Assembly: GCF_029407905.1 (NCBI RefSeq)
Contig: NC_073627.1
Coordinates: 134,243,697 to 134,307,696 of the forward strand
Source of the DNA: Bubalus kerabau
Taxonomy: Eukaryota > Chordata > Mammalia > Artiodactyla > Bovidae
Length of the DNA: 64,000 nucleotides
Direction of reading: 5' to 3'
Position 1 is the first letter of the stretch; each line of letters begins with the position of its first letter. The notes below the pieces were generated by a model, which was not told where the DNA came from, did no database searches, and worked only from the letters and a program-made list of their open reading frames with translations. Positions 1-10,800 of the stretch are shown here, in pieces. The translations under genes and the position numbers were made by a program.

Positions 1-3000
1 ATTTATTGCTTGTAGACTTTTGGATTGCAGCCATTCTGACTGGCATGAAATGGTACCTCATAGTGGTTTTGATTTGCATTTCTCTGACAATGAGTGATGT
101 TGAGCATCTTTTCATGTGTTTGTTAGCCATCTGTATGTCTTCTTTGGAGAAATGTCTATTTAGTTCTTTGGCCCATTTTTTGATTGGGTCATTTATTTTT
201 CTGGAATTGAGCTGTAGGAGTTGCTTGTATATTTTTGAGATTAGTTGTTTGTCAGTTGCTTCATTTGCTATTATTTTCTCCCATTCTGAAGGCTGCCTTT
301 TCACCTTGCTAATAGTTTCCTTTGTTGTGCAGAAGAAGAACTTTGTTTTAAGTTTAATTATGTCCCATTTGTTTATTTTTGCTTTTATTTCCAATATTCT
401 GGGAGGTGGGTCATAGAGGATCCTTCTGTGATGTATGTCGGAGAGTGTTTTGCCTATGTTCTCCTCTAGGAGTTTTATAGTTTCTGGTCTTACGTTGAGA
501 TCTTTAATCCATTTTGAGTTTATTTTTGTGTATGGTGTTAGAAAGTGTTCTAGCTTCATTCTTTTACAAGTGGTTGACCAGATTTCCCAGCACCACTTGT
601 TAAAGAGATTGTCTTTTCTCCATTGCATATTCTTGCCTCCTTTGTCAAAGATAAGGTGTCCATATGTGCGTGGATTAATCTCTGGGCTTTCTATTTTGTT
701 CCATTGAACTGTATTTCTGTCTTTGTGCCAGTACCATACTGTCTTGATGACTGTGGCTTTGCAGTAGAGCCTGAAGTCAGGTAGGTTGATTCCTCCAGTT
801 CCATTCTTCTTTCTCAAGATAGCTTTGGCTATTCGAGGTTTTTTGTATTTCCATACAAATTGTGAAATTATTTGTTCTAGCTCTGTGAAGAATACCGTTG
901 GTAGCTTGATAGGGATAGCATTGAATCTATAAATTGCTTTGGGTAGTATACTCATTTTCACTATATTGATTCCTCTGATCCATGAACATGGTATATTTCT
1001 CCATCTATTAGTGTCCTCTTTGATTTCTTTCACCAGTGTTTTATAGTTTTCTATATATAGGTCTTTAGTTTCTTTAGGTAGATATATTCCTAAGTATTTT
1101 ATTCTTTCCATTGCAATGGTGAATGGAATTGTTTCCTTAATTTCTCTTTCTGTTTTCTCATTATTAGTGTTTAGGAATGCAAGGGATTTCTGTGTGTTGA
1201 TTTTATATCCTGCAACTTTACTATAGTCATTGATTAGTTCTAGTAATTTTCTGGTGGAGTCTTTAGGGTTTTCTATGTAGAGGATCATGTCATCTGCAAA
1301 CAGTGAGAGCTTTACTTCTTCTTTTCCAATTTGGATTCCTTTTATTTCTTTTTCTGCTCTGATTGCTGTGGCCAAAACTTCCAGAACTATGTTGAATAGT
1401 AATGGTGATAGTGGGCACCCTTGTCTTGTTCCTGACTTTAGAGGAAATGCTTTCAATTTTTCACCATTGAGGATAATGTTTGCTGTGGGTTTGTCATATA
1501 TAGCTTTTATTATGTTGAGGTATGTTCCTTCTATTCCTGCTTTCTGGAGAGTTTTTATCATAAATGGATGTTGAATTTTGTCAAAGGCTTTCTCTGCATC
1601 TATTGAGATAATCATATGGTTTTTATTTTTCAATTTGTTAATGTGGTGTATTACATTGATTGATTTGCGGATATTGAAGAATTCTTGCATCCCTGGGATA
1701 AAGCCCACCTGGTCATGGTGTATGATCTTTTTAATGTGTTGTTGGATTCTGATGGCTAGAATTTTGTTAAGGATTTTTGCATCTATGGTCATCAGTGATA
1801 TTGGCCTGTAGTTTTCTTTTTTTGTGGCATCTTTGTCAGGTTTTGGTATGAGGGTGATGGTGGCCTCATAGAATGAGTTTGGAAGTTTACCTTCCTCTGT
1901 AATTTTCTGGAAGAGTTTGAGTAGGATAGGTGTTAGCTCTTCTCTAAATTTTTGGTAGAATTCAGCTGTGAAGCCGTCTGGACCTGGGCTTTTGTTTGCT
2001 GGAAGATTTTTGATTACAGTTTCAATTTCCGTGCTTGTGATGGGTCTGTTAAGATTTTCTATTTCTTCCCGGTCCAGTTTTGGAAGTTGTACTTTTCTAA
2101 GAATTTGTCCATTTCTTCCATGTTGTCCATTTTATTGATATATAATTGTTGATAGTAGTCTCTTATGATCCTTCGTATTTTTGTGTTGTCTGTTGTGATC
2201 TCTCCATTTTCATTTCTAATTTTATTGATTTAATTTTTCTCCCTTTGTTTCTTGATGAGTCTGGCTAATGGTTTGTCAATTTTATTTATCCTTTCAAAGA
2301 ACCAGCTTTTGGCTTTGTTGATTTTTGCTATGGTCTCTTTTGTTTCTTTTGCATTTATTTCTGCCCTAATTTTTAAGATTTCTTTCCTTCTACTAACCCT
2401 GGGGTTCTTCATTTCTTCCTTTTCTAGTTGCTTTAGGTGTAGAGTTAGGTTATTTATTTGACTTTTTTCTTGTTTCTTGAGGTGTGCCTGTATTGCTATG
2501 AACTTTCCCCTTAGGACTGCTTTTACAGTGTCCCACAGGTTTTGGGTTGTTGTGTTTTCATTTTCATTCGTTTCTATGCAAATTTTGATTTCTTTTTTGA
2601 TTTCTTCTGTGATTTGTTGGTTATTCAGCAGCGTGTTGTTCAGCCTCCATATGTTGGAATTTTTAATAGTTTTTCTTCTGTAATTGAGATCTAATCTTAC
2701 TGCATTGTGGTCAGAAAAGATGCTTGGAATGATTTCTATTTTTTTGAATTTACCAAGGCTAGCTTTATGGCCCAGGATGTGATCTATCCTGGAGAAGGTT
2801 CCATGTGCACTTGAGAAAAAGGTGAAATTCATTGTTTTGGGATGAAATGTCCTATAGATATCAATTAGGTCTAACTGGTCTATTGTATCGTTTAAAGTTT
2901 GTGTTTCCTTGTTAATTTTCTGTTTAGTTGATCTATCCATAGGTGTGAGTGGGGTATTAAAGTCTCCCACTATTATTGTGTTATTGTTAATTTCTCCATT

Positions 3001-3392
3001 CATACTTGTTAGCATTTGTCTTACATACTGCAGTGCTCCCGTGTTGGGTGCATATATATTTATAATTGTTATATCTTCTTCTTGGATTGATCCTTTGAGC
3101 ATTATGTAGTGACCATCTTTGTCTCTTTCACAGCCTTTGTTTTAAAGTCTATTTTATCTGATATGAGTATTGCTACTCCTGCTTTCTTTTGGTCCCTATT
3201 TGCATGGAAAATCTTTTTCCAGCCCTTCACTTTCAGTCTGTATGTGTCCCCTGTTTTGAGGTGGGTCTCTTGTAGACAACATATGTAGGGGTCTTGTTTT
3301 TGTATCCATTCAGCCAGTCTTTGTCTTTTGGTTGGGGCATTCAACCCATTTACGTTTAAGGTAATTACTGATAAGTATGATCCCGTTGCCAT
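1..3392 (-). pseudogene. L1 ORF2 remnant (endonuclease-reverse transcriptase), disabled
   Basis: ORF2p nicks target DNA and reverse transcribes L1 RNA. The start at 3392 opens MATGSYLSVITLNVNGLNAP, the usual L1 endonuclease N-terminus. Also visible are the QETHL glutamate motif, VGDFNTPL, and IFSDHNAVRL, which carries the catalytic SDH. The reverse transcriptase FADD motif is intact at 1300-1289. Compared with the normal reading KRDKDGHYIMLKG, one base is missing near 3128-3133, giving a frameshift that stops just before the ATG at 3102. A TAA at 2232-2230, probably from CAA, ends the endonuclease segment. Downstream the frame is broken into short pieces. Long plus-strand ORFs here are antisense shadows. 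Confidence 0.93.
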
Positions 3393-3443
3393 TTACTTTA
3401 CTGTTTTGGGTTCGAATTTATACACCGTTTTTGTGTTTCCTGT

Positions 3444-4369
3444 CTAGAGAATATCCTTTAGTATTTGTTGGAGAGTTGGTTTGGTGGTGCAGAATTCTCT
3501 CAGCTTTTGCTTGTCTGTAAAGCTTTTGATTTCTCCTTCATATTTGAATGAGATCCTTGCTGGGTACAATAATCTGGGCTGTAGGTTATTTTCTTTCATC
3601 ACTTTAAGTATGTCTTGCCATTCCCTCCTGGCTTGAAGAGTTTCTATGGAAAGATCAGCTGTTATCCTTATGGGAATTCCCTTGTGTGTTATTTGTTGTT
3701 TTTCCCTTGCTGCTTTTAATATCTGTTCTTTGTGTTTGATCTTTGTTCATTTGATTAATATATGTCTTGGGGTGTTTTGCCTTGGGTTTATCCTGTTTGG
3801 GACTCTCTGGGTTCTTGGACTTGAGTGATTATTTCCTTCTCCATTTTAGGGAAGTTTTCAACTATTATCTCCTCAAGTATTTTCTCATGGTGTTTCTTTT
3901 TGTCTTCTTCTTCTGGGACCCCTATGATTTGAATGATGTAGCGTTTAATATTGTCTTGGAGGTCTCTGAGATTGTCCTCATTTCTTTTAATTCATTTTTC
4001 TTTTTTCCTCTCTGATTCATTTATTTCTACCATTCTATCTTCTAATTCACTAATCCTATCTTCTTCCTCTGTTATTCTACTATTTGTTGCCTCCAGAGTG
4101 TTTTTAATTTAATTTATTGCATTATTCATTATATGTTGACTCTTTTTTATTTCTTCTAGGTCCTTGTTAAACCTTTCTTGCATCTTCTCAATCCTTGTCT
4201 CCAGGCTATTCATCTGTGATTCCATTTTGATTTCAAGATTTTGGATCAATTTCACTATCATTATTTGGAATTCTTTATCAGGTAGATTCCCTATCTCTTC
4301 CTCTTTTGTTTGGTTTGGTGGGCATTTATTCTGTTCTTTTATCTGCTGGGTATTCCTCTGTCTCTTCAT
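3444..4369 (-). pseudogene. L1 ORF1 remnant (RNA-binding chaperone), disabled
   Basis: ORF1p is the trimeric coiled-coil RNA-binding protein of L1. The start MKRQRNTQQIKEQNK at 4369 leads into a heptad-rich coiled-coil stretch containing QMNSLETRIEKMQERFN. The frame stops at 4109 (NNAIN then TAA) and again after about 32 codons (TGA). Further on, NLRDLQDNIKR and IGVPEEE of the RRM region are readable. The C-terminal domain is recognisable by ARREWQDILKVMKE, LYPARISF and FTDKQKLREF, ending in KDIL and TAG at 3446-3444. Several stops and at least one net frameshift (926 nt is not a multiple of three) make it non-functional. ORF2 starts about 50 nt after its stop, the usual L1 arrangement. Confidence 0.9.
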
Positions 4370-4897
4370 CTTGTTTAAATTGCTGAGTTTGGGGTGTCCT
4401 TTCTGTATTCTGGCAGTTTGTGGAGTTCTCTTTATTGTGGCGTTTCCTCACTGTGTGTGGGTTTGTACAGGTGGCTTGTCAAGGTTTCTTGGTTAGGGAA
4501 GCTTGTGTCGGTGTTCTGGTGGGTGGAGCGGTATTTCTTCTCTCTGGAGTTCAATGAAGTGTCCAGTAATGAGTTATGAGATGTCTATGGTTTTGGGGTG
4601 ACTTTGGGCAGCCTGTATCTTGGAGCTCAGGGCTGTGTTCCTTTGTTGCTGGAGAATTTGTTTGGTATGTCTTGCCCTGGAACTTATTGGCTCTTGTGTG
4701 GTGCTTGGTTTCAGTGTAGGTATGGAGGCGTTTGATGTGCTCCTGTCAATTAATGTTCCCTGGAGTCAGGAGTTCCCTGGAGTCAGGGTTTGGACTTAAG
4801 CCTCCTGCTTCCAGTTATCAGTCTTATTTTTACAGTAGTTTCAAAACTTCTCCTTCTATACAGCACCATTGATAAAACATCTACTTTAAAGATGAAA

Positions 4898-5340
4898 AGT
4901 TTCTCCGCCATGAGGGTCACCCAGAGAGGTTCACAGCATTACATGGAGAAGAGAAGAGGGAGGAGAGAGTTAGAGGTGACCCGGATGAGATGAGGTGGAA
5001 TCAATAGAGGAGAGAGTGGGCTAGCCAGTAATCACTTCCTTATGTGCACTCCACGACTGGACCACTCAGAGATGTTCATGGAGTTATACAGAGAAGAGAA
5101 GAAGAAGGAAGGAGGCAGAGGTGGCCAGGAGGGTAAAAGTGGGGAATGAAAAGGAGGGAGACAGATCCAGCCAGTAATCAGTTCCCTAAGTGTTCTCCAC
5201 CGTCTGGAACACACAGAAATTCACAGAGTTGGGTAGAGTATAGAGGGGTTAGGGAGGAGACACAGGCAACCTGGTGGAGAAAAAGGAGAGTCCAAAGGGA
5301 GAGAGAGCAGTCAAGCCAGTAATCTCACTCCCTAGTGAAA
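4898..5340 (-). repeat. Tandem array 1 in L1 5' UTR (about 147-bp units)
   Basis: Three diverged units begin near 4898, 5045 and 5193. Each has a 'ctcc...ag' start, a 'ttcacag/ttcatgg' block, a purine-rich middle and a 'gccagtaatc' end (near 5025, 5163 and 5315). Spacing is about 140-150 bp. The units are diverged in sequence, so the array is not recent. Confidence 0.7.
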
Positions 5341-5384
5341 AATGGGTACTGAAGATTGGGTTCTTAAAGGTACAAAATTGGTAA

Positions 5385-6000
5385 CAAATACATAAAAGCA
5401 AAAATTAAAAATCTAGAGTAGAGTTTGGAATTTCAAAAATACAATGTTAAAGAAAAGAAGAAGGAAAAGAAAGAGAGAAAAAAACAAACAAACAAACAAA
5501 AACAAAGTCACAAAAATTATAAAGAAAATATAGGTATAAAATTGATAACAAATACCAAAAAGCAAAATTTAAAAATCTAGAGTAGAGTTTGGAATTTCAA
5601 AAATACAATGTTAAAAAAAAAAAAAAAGAAGAAAAAGAAAGAGAGGAAAAAAAAACAAAGTCGTAAAAATTATAAAGAAAATATAGGTATAAAGCTGATA
5701 ACAAATACCAAAAAGCATAAATTAAAAATCTAGAGTTGAGTTTGGAATTTCAGGTATACAATGTTATATAAAAGAAGAAGAGAAAGAAAGAGAGGAAAAA
5801 AAGTCACAAAAATTATAAGAAAAAAATATATATATAGGTACAAAATTGATAACAAATACCAAAAAGCTAAAATTAAAAATCTAGAGTAGAGTTTGGAATT
5901 TCAAAAATACAATGTTAAAGAAAAGAGGAAGAAAAAAAAAGAAACAAGGTCAAAAAATTATAAAAAAATATATATATATATGAAGTTTGCTTTAAAAAAA
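5385..6000 (-). repeat. Tandem array 2 in L1 5' UTR (about 150-165-bp A-rich units)
   Basis: The marker atctagagtagagtttgga recurs at 5411, 5575, 5728 (one base changed) and 5879, giving spacings of 164, 153 and 151. Each unit also carries an 'aaattgataacaaatacc' type block and an A/G-rich linker of variable length, which accounts for the length differences. Confidence 0.85.
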
Positions 6001-7525
6001 TAGGGTCTTTTTTTTTTTGCAAAGTAATAGTAGGTTATAAAAGTGAAAATTAAAGGAATAATAGAGGACTTAAAATTTTTTTAAAAATTAAAAAAAAAAG
6101 AAAGAAAGAATGATTGTAAAAATATATCTAGGACTTTCTCTGGTTTTGTCGGTATTGTGGGTTCAGTTCATTTTCGGCTAGTTCCTTGGTCCGACTTATA
6201 TTTCTCAAGATCTATAGGCCCCTTCCTATGTAGACGGTACTAACCACAGGGTTTTAATCTATTGCCTGTAGCTTCCAAGGCAGTTCCCTCTGTTATAGCT
6301 TCTTCTGTTTGCTGGTCTCTTCAGTGTCTGGTTTCTGCCCTGACACAAAGGGGACGGTGGAGGACACTTTTTTTTTTTTTTTTTTTTTAAGGCTCACTTG
6401 TTCAGTCATGCTGTGGGGAGGGAAGGACGCTGCAAACAAATAACACTGGTGCGTGCTCGCAGTGCCTCAGCCACACTGTGTCTGCCCCCGCTCACGGCGC
6501 GTGTAGCCTCCCTGCCCACACTGCTCAGGCTCTAGGTTGCTCTGCCGGGAACCATCCGTGGCTGGCCCTGGGCTGCTTGCACCTCCCAGGTCCAAGGCGC
6601 TCAGGTTCAGGCACTCGGGTAGTCCTCAGAGGCGCAGACTCGGTTGGTCCTGCGTTTTGTGCCCTTCCCAGATCCAAGCAGCTCAGGTGATGAGGTGTTT
6701 GGCGAGCGTGATTGCTGTGACTTATTGCCTCCCCTCCGCTCAGTTATCTAGGTGTACAACCAGCACACCTTCTCAGGCTGATGTTGACCATCCAGACCCC
6801 CAAGAAGTCTTAGTTAGCAAAGAAGCCTGCTTACAGTTTTATAGATAGTGTCTCTCTGGGGCTGCGATTGCCCCATTCCGGCTCTGGCTGCCTGTCACCG
6901 GAGGGGGATAGTCTGCAGCCTGCTATCTCTGTTCAGTCCTTTGTTCCGTGAGCGGGCCTGGTGGTGTCTTAGGTTAGGGCTGGCTTTTCGCGTGGTAGAT
7001 ATCCCACAGTCTGGTTTGCTAGCCCAAATTATTTCGCTCAAATAGCGCTCAGGGTATTCAGGCCAGATCCTTACTCTAAGCGATGCAGCCCGCGCCACGC
7101 CTCCCTGCCCAGCCCCCGCTTGCTAATGGCGTGTGCAGGCGTTTGTGCTGCTTCTCCGCTGGGGGAGTTACCGTAGGGCTCGTAATCTGCGGGTTTTCAT
7201 TGTTTATTTTTTTTTCCTCCCTGTTATGTTGCCCTCTGTGCTTCCAAGGCTCGGCACAGATTCGGCAGTGAGAAGGTTTCCTGGTGTTTGGAAACTTCTC
7301 TCTTTTTAAGTCTCCCTTCCCAGGATGGAACTCCGTCCCTCCCTCTTTTGTCTCTTTTTTTGTCTTTTATATTTTTTCCTACCTCCTTTCGAAGACTTGG
7401 TTTGCTTTTCTGGGTGCCTGATGTCCTCTGCCAGCATTCAGAAGTTGTTTTGTGGAATTTACTCGGCATTTAAATGTTCTTTGATGAATTTGTGGGGGAG
7501 AAAGTGTTCTCCCCGTCCTACTCCT

Positions 7526-7537
7526 CCTCCATCTTAG
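7526..7537 (-). promoter_or_regulatory. YY1-like motif at L1 5' end
   Basis: The minus strand reads ctaagatggagg within the first 25 nt of the element. Human L1 carries a YY1 site (CAAGATGGC) at about the same place, where it positions transcription start. The match here is only to the AAGATGG core. Confidence 0.45.
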
Positions 7538-7551
7538 CTCCTCCCCCTCTA

Positions 7552-7794
7552 ATCACTGAGGAAGGCTTTCTTATCTCTCCTTCGTAACTCTGCATTCAAG
7601 TGAGTATATATTTCCTTTTCTCCTTTGCTTTTGGCTTCTCTTCCTTTCACAGCTTTTTGTAAGGTCTCCTCAGACAGCCATTTTGCTTTTTTGCATTTCT
7701 TTTTCTTGGGGATAGTCTTGATCCCCGTCTCCTGTACCATGTCACGAACCTCTGTCCATAGTTCATCAGGCACTCTGTCTATCATATCTAGTCC
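7552..7794 (-). mobile_element. BovB LINE fragment (endonuclease-RT linker), part of an inverted copy
   Basis: The minus strand encodes the BovB segment DRVPDELWTEVRDMVQE, then TIKTIPKKKK-like basic sequence, AKWLSEETLQ and RRRDKKAFLSD. These match the same region of the longer BovB copy at 40424-40080. The fragment is cut on its left by the 5' end of the big L1, so L1 inserted into it. On its right the matching BovB sequence stops and the next upstream part of the element appears in the opposite orientation at 7882-7958. Confidence 0.88.
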
Positions 7795-7798
7795 TGTT

Positions 7799-7863
7799 GT
7801 TCTCAAGGCATTTATTCCAGAGGTAATCTACGTAAAACTAAAGGGATAACACAGCTGAGACCC
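7799..7863 (+). repeat. Left arm of 65-bp inverted repeat
   Basis: This segment is the reverse complement of 8397-8461, with 59 of 65 positions identical by hand alignment. It lies exactly between the two oppositely oriented BovB pieces. It is not BovB sequence and I do not recognise a repeat family in it. Confidence 0.85.
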
Positions 7864-7881
7864 ATTTCAACCCAACAACGG

Positions 7882-7958
7882 GAGCTGACTGTTGCTTAGT
7901 TATTGCCAAATTCAGACTTAAATTGAAGAAAGTAAGGAAAACAACTAGACCATTCAGG
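7882..7958 (+). mobile_element. BovB LINE fragment, inverted 5' part
   Basis: The plus strand reads attgccaaattcagac then a block ending accattcagg. This is the BovB segment that normally lies about 70 nt upstream of the piece at 7552-7794; compare the minus strand of 40450-40390. The opposite orientation of the 5' piece relative to the 3' piece is the layout expected from twin-primed 5' inversion. Confidence 0.75.
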
Positions 7959-8396
7959 ATGGTCTTTTGGTATGACATTTTGTGTTCAGCATCCTGCTAA
8001 TCCATTTAACAAATTATTTATGATCTTACATTTTTCATTTCTAGCATTTTCATTTGCTGTTTTTTTTTTTTAAATCATTTCCACATCTCTGCTAAACTGC
8101 CCATTCTTCACATGTGTGTTCACCTTTCCCCTAGCTCCTTTCCATTTTATCATAATCTTTTTAGAGTCTCTTTATGATAATTTCATTATCCAGGCCATCT
8201 CTTGATATTGCTTCTGCTGTTTACTGTCGACGTTGAGCTCCATTTTCTCTCCTTTTTGTGTACTTATAACACATAGGAGAACACTAAACACTGAATTCAA
8301 TAATGTTTGTATCCATAAAAGTTCAGTCTTGTTTTTCTGTTCCACTATGAGAGTGATGGCTAAGTCAACCTAAGGTGGACTAAGCTGGGTCAAAAA

Positions 8397-8461
8397 GGGT
8401 CTCAGCTGTGTTATCCCTTTAGTTTTACTTACTTCACCACTGGAACAAATGCCTTGAGAAC
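8397..8461 (-). repeat. Right arm of 65-bp inverted repeat
   Basis: Partner of 7799-7863, with 533 bp between the arms. It reads gggtctcagctgtgttatcc on the plus strand, the reverse complement of the end of the left arm. It lies in otherwise unassigned flank sequence, so it is the more likely source copy. Confidence 0.85.
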
Positions 8462-8616
8462 AAAGTAGACATTTTCTTTACATCAGGAACTAAGAGACGT
8501 CACAGCTGGTAAGATTCTGGAAATTTACCTCTGATTCATGGCTTCCAGATATCTGGGAGATTTCTCTCTACCCTACAGCCTAACTGACAAGTTTGGGGTC
8601 ATTAGTGAGTTCTTTT

Positions 8617-8883
8617 TTGGAGAAGGCAGTGGCACCCCACTCCAGTACTCTTGCCTGGAAAATCCCATGGATGGAGGAGCCTGGTGGGCTGCAGTCCATG
8701 GGGTTGCTAAGAGTTGGACACGACTGAGCGACTTCACTTTCACTTTCATGCATTGGAGAAGGAAATGACAACCCACTCCAGTATTCTTGCCTGGAGAATC
8801 CCAGGGACTGGGGGGAGCCTGGTGGGCTGCCATCTATGGGGTTGCACAGAGTCAGACATGACTGAAGTGACTTAGCAGTAGCA
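8617..8883 (+). mobile_element. Bov-A2 SINE (dimer)
   Basis: Two Bov-A monomers are joined at 'ttcactttcatgcattgg'. Each holds the block cccactccagtattcttgcc or a close variant. It ends in the usual cttagcagtagcag tail. An imperfect 12-bp TSD flanks it: gtgagttctttt at 8605 and gtgaattctctt at 8884 (10/12). Bov-A2 derives from the BovB 3' end and depends on BovB enzymes. Confidence 0.95.
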
Positions 8884-9080
8884 GTGAATTCTCTTTACCA
8901 TCAAGTCCTACTGACTGCTTTCTGCACCGTGGGTGTTTGCACTTAGTCCTGCCAGTTTCCCAGTTACTGGAGGTCTTCAGAAGGTCTGAGGTGCCTTGGG
9001 AGTTCTCTCTTGGCAGCTCATTGAGAGTTCTTTGAGTTTTCAATTCTTTGATGGTTTTATGAAACAACATTTATTTTCTT

Positions 9081-9430
9081 TTAAAAAATTTTTTTACATT
9101 GAATATGATTGGTTTACAATGTTGTGTCAATCTCTGCTGTACAGCAAAGTGACTCAGTTATACACATATATACATTATTTTTTATGTTCTTTTCCATTAT
9201 TGGTTTATCACAGGATATTGAACATAGTTCTCTGTGCTGTACATTAGGACCTGGTTGTTTATCCATTCTAAATGTAATAGTTTGCATCTACCAACCTCAG
9301 ACTCCCAGTCCATCCCTTCCCACCCTCCATCCCTTGGCAAACACAAGTCTGCTCTCTATGCTTATGAGTCTGTTTCTGTTTTTTTTTTTTTTACTATTTG
9401 CATAATTTATTTTCTGTTGGTTGTTAGGAT
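9081..9430 (-). mobile_element. L1 3' UTR fragment (artiodactyl type)
   Basis: The plus strand shows the antisense of a ruminant L1 3' end: ttacaatgttgtgtcaatct, ctgctgtacagcaaagtgac, then cacaggatattgaacatag and a C/T-rich stretch. The A-tail appears as the T/A run at 9080-9097. It is 5'-truncated as usual. An older T-run at 9379-9391 lies near its far end. Confidence 0.85.
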
Positions 9431-10569
9431 GGAAACGATGATTTCATAACTTTTTTCATCATGTCAAAAGCAGGACTATTTTGGTTATGGTTAATGTTGG
9501 TGTTATTCGTGGTGCTGGTAGCAATGGTGTGTGTATGTGTGTATTTGAAAGTGTCATTTACAAAAGCAGAATTTAAGGATTTTAAGCTTCCTTTATGCAA
9601 TGTCTAGACCCATGATATTTATTTTTCTATCACTGTCCCAGATAATTTGTCCTTGTAGGTCATGTTGTCTGGTCTCAAGTCTTCTGACCCCATAGTTTTG
9701 CAAATAGCTTTTGATACCTTTTCATGTATCTCTCACCTCCTTGTGACTCATTTTCCATTTTTGTAGCTGAATTAGGTATAACCCAGTAGAAGTGATCTTT
9801 TCTCTTCCTTTCTTTTATGTATGTACACACATACACACGTGCACACACATTCACTAGATCTGGCTTCTGACTCAGTGTTTTGGTGCCATTCCCACTGACA
9901 CATAAAATTAGCTCCTGTCTCATGTCAACACAGCATCTCACTCTAGACCAAATGTTCTAACACATTTGGAAAGAGTCAGTAAAAAAATTATTCAGCATCT
10001 AAAAAAATTTGAAAACAGACTTTTAGCTCTTTCCTTGAAAATCTCTTCAGGCCTGGAAGACCTGTTCCAATACTGCATTCATCTATATCCTGAAGGATAT
10101 GAACAATGAACAAACAGCTGGAGATAAATGCTGATAGGTCTTTGGGAAGTGTCCTGAGCCAAGACGTGTGAGAAGAGGGAGGCAAAAATGTCATTCATGG
10201 CAAGAGCCTGTTAACAGGTGAGGGAAAGGAGAGGTGACGAGGGGCATCTGATACAGTTTTGCAAACAGTGACTTCCTGGCCCAGAACTGATGGCTCTGAT
10301 TGCTTCTCATTGCAAGGCACTACTTGCCATAAAGCATTAACACTCCCCTATTTGGTTCACATAATTTCATTTTAATTTAATGCAATTCAGTTCAACCCAA
10401 CCAATATATTAAATATATATCATGTAACTACTATATGTCTAATGCTGTGTTAGTCACTGTGATGATTACAGAGAAATGAAGGCATGAAATGGTTCTGTTC
10501 TCAAGGAGATTGTGAGTGTAATCCTACAGTTGAAATAAGAGCTGTGCAATGTTCAGCTAAAATTAGAGA

Positions 10570-10696
10570 ACAAAGTAAGAGAACTGAACTGAAAGTCAGA
10601 TCGGGGTTTTAATTCCAGATCAGCAACTTACTGATCAGGCCATTTAATTTCTCTGTACCTCACTTTCTCCTTCTGTAGAATGAAGGATTGTAATAG
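10570..10696 (+). repeat. MIR SINE fossil
   Basis: Diverged match to the MIR core: the 'ttaattccagatcagcaact' block, the 'tttctctgtacctcactttc' block, then 'tgtagaatgaaggattgtaa'. Recognised by the order of these conserved MIR blocks. Confidence 0.6.
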
Positions 10697-10800
10697 ATCA
10701 GTGGTTCTCAAACTTATTGTATTTAATATCCCCTTTTATAACAAATAATTTGTAATGCCTCATTTACCAAATCGAAATGAAATTTGCAGATATTGTAAGG
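10697..10800 (+). mobile_element. hAT-type DNA transposon fossil (MER5/Charlie-like end)
   Basis: Begins with cagtggttctcaaactt, the terminal sequence typical of MER5/Charlie hAT relatives, then diverges into A/T-rich sequence. The other end is not identified. Confidence 0.4.

Larger units (their letters stand above)
1..7550 (-). mobile_element. Near full-length L1 LINE, 3' end outside window
   Basis: An autonomous non-LTR retrotransposon read right to left. The 5' end is at about 7550, where a G-rich start (gaggggg then ctaagatgg on the minus strand) abuts BovB sequence. Then follow a 5' UTR of about 3.2 kb, ORF1 (4369-3444), a short spacer and ORF2 from 3392 to the window edge. About 430 nt of ORF2 and the 3' UTR should lie beyond position 1, as judged from usual ORF2 length. 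Both ORFs are broken, so the copy is dead. It interrupts a BovB fragment that resumes at 7552. The TSD cannot be tested because the 3' junction is absent. Confidence 0.95.
4370..7550 (-). promoter_or_regulatory. L1 5' UTR / internal promoter region
   Basis: The stretch between the L1 5' terminus and the ORF1 start. It has a GC- and CpG-rich distal part (about 6450-7200), a T-run at 6369-6388, and two tandem arrays nearer ORF1. By analogy with other mammalian L1s it would hold the internal Pol II promoter. Its length is large compared with the roughly 0.9-kb human L1 5' UTR. ORFs seen here on either strand are not supported as proteins. Confidence 0.8.

Noticed and set aside
6..2152. Several plus-strand open frames of 66-136 codons
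   Set aside because: They are antisense to L1 ORF2, whose minus-strand motifs (FADD) are unmistakable.
6450..7200. CpG-rich patch that could pass for a host gene promoter or CpG island
   Set aside because: It is continuous with the L1 5' UTR and ends at the L1 5' terminus, so it belongs to the retrotransposon.
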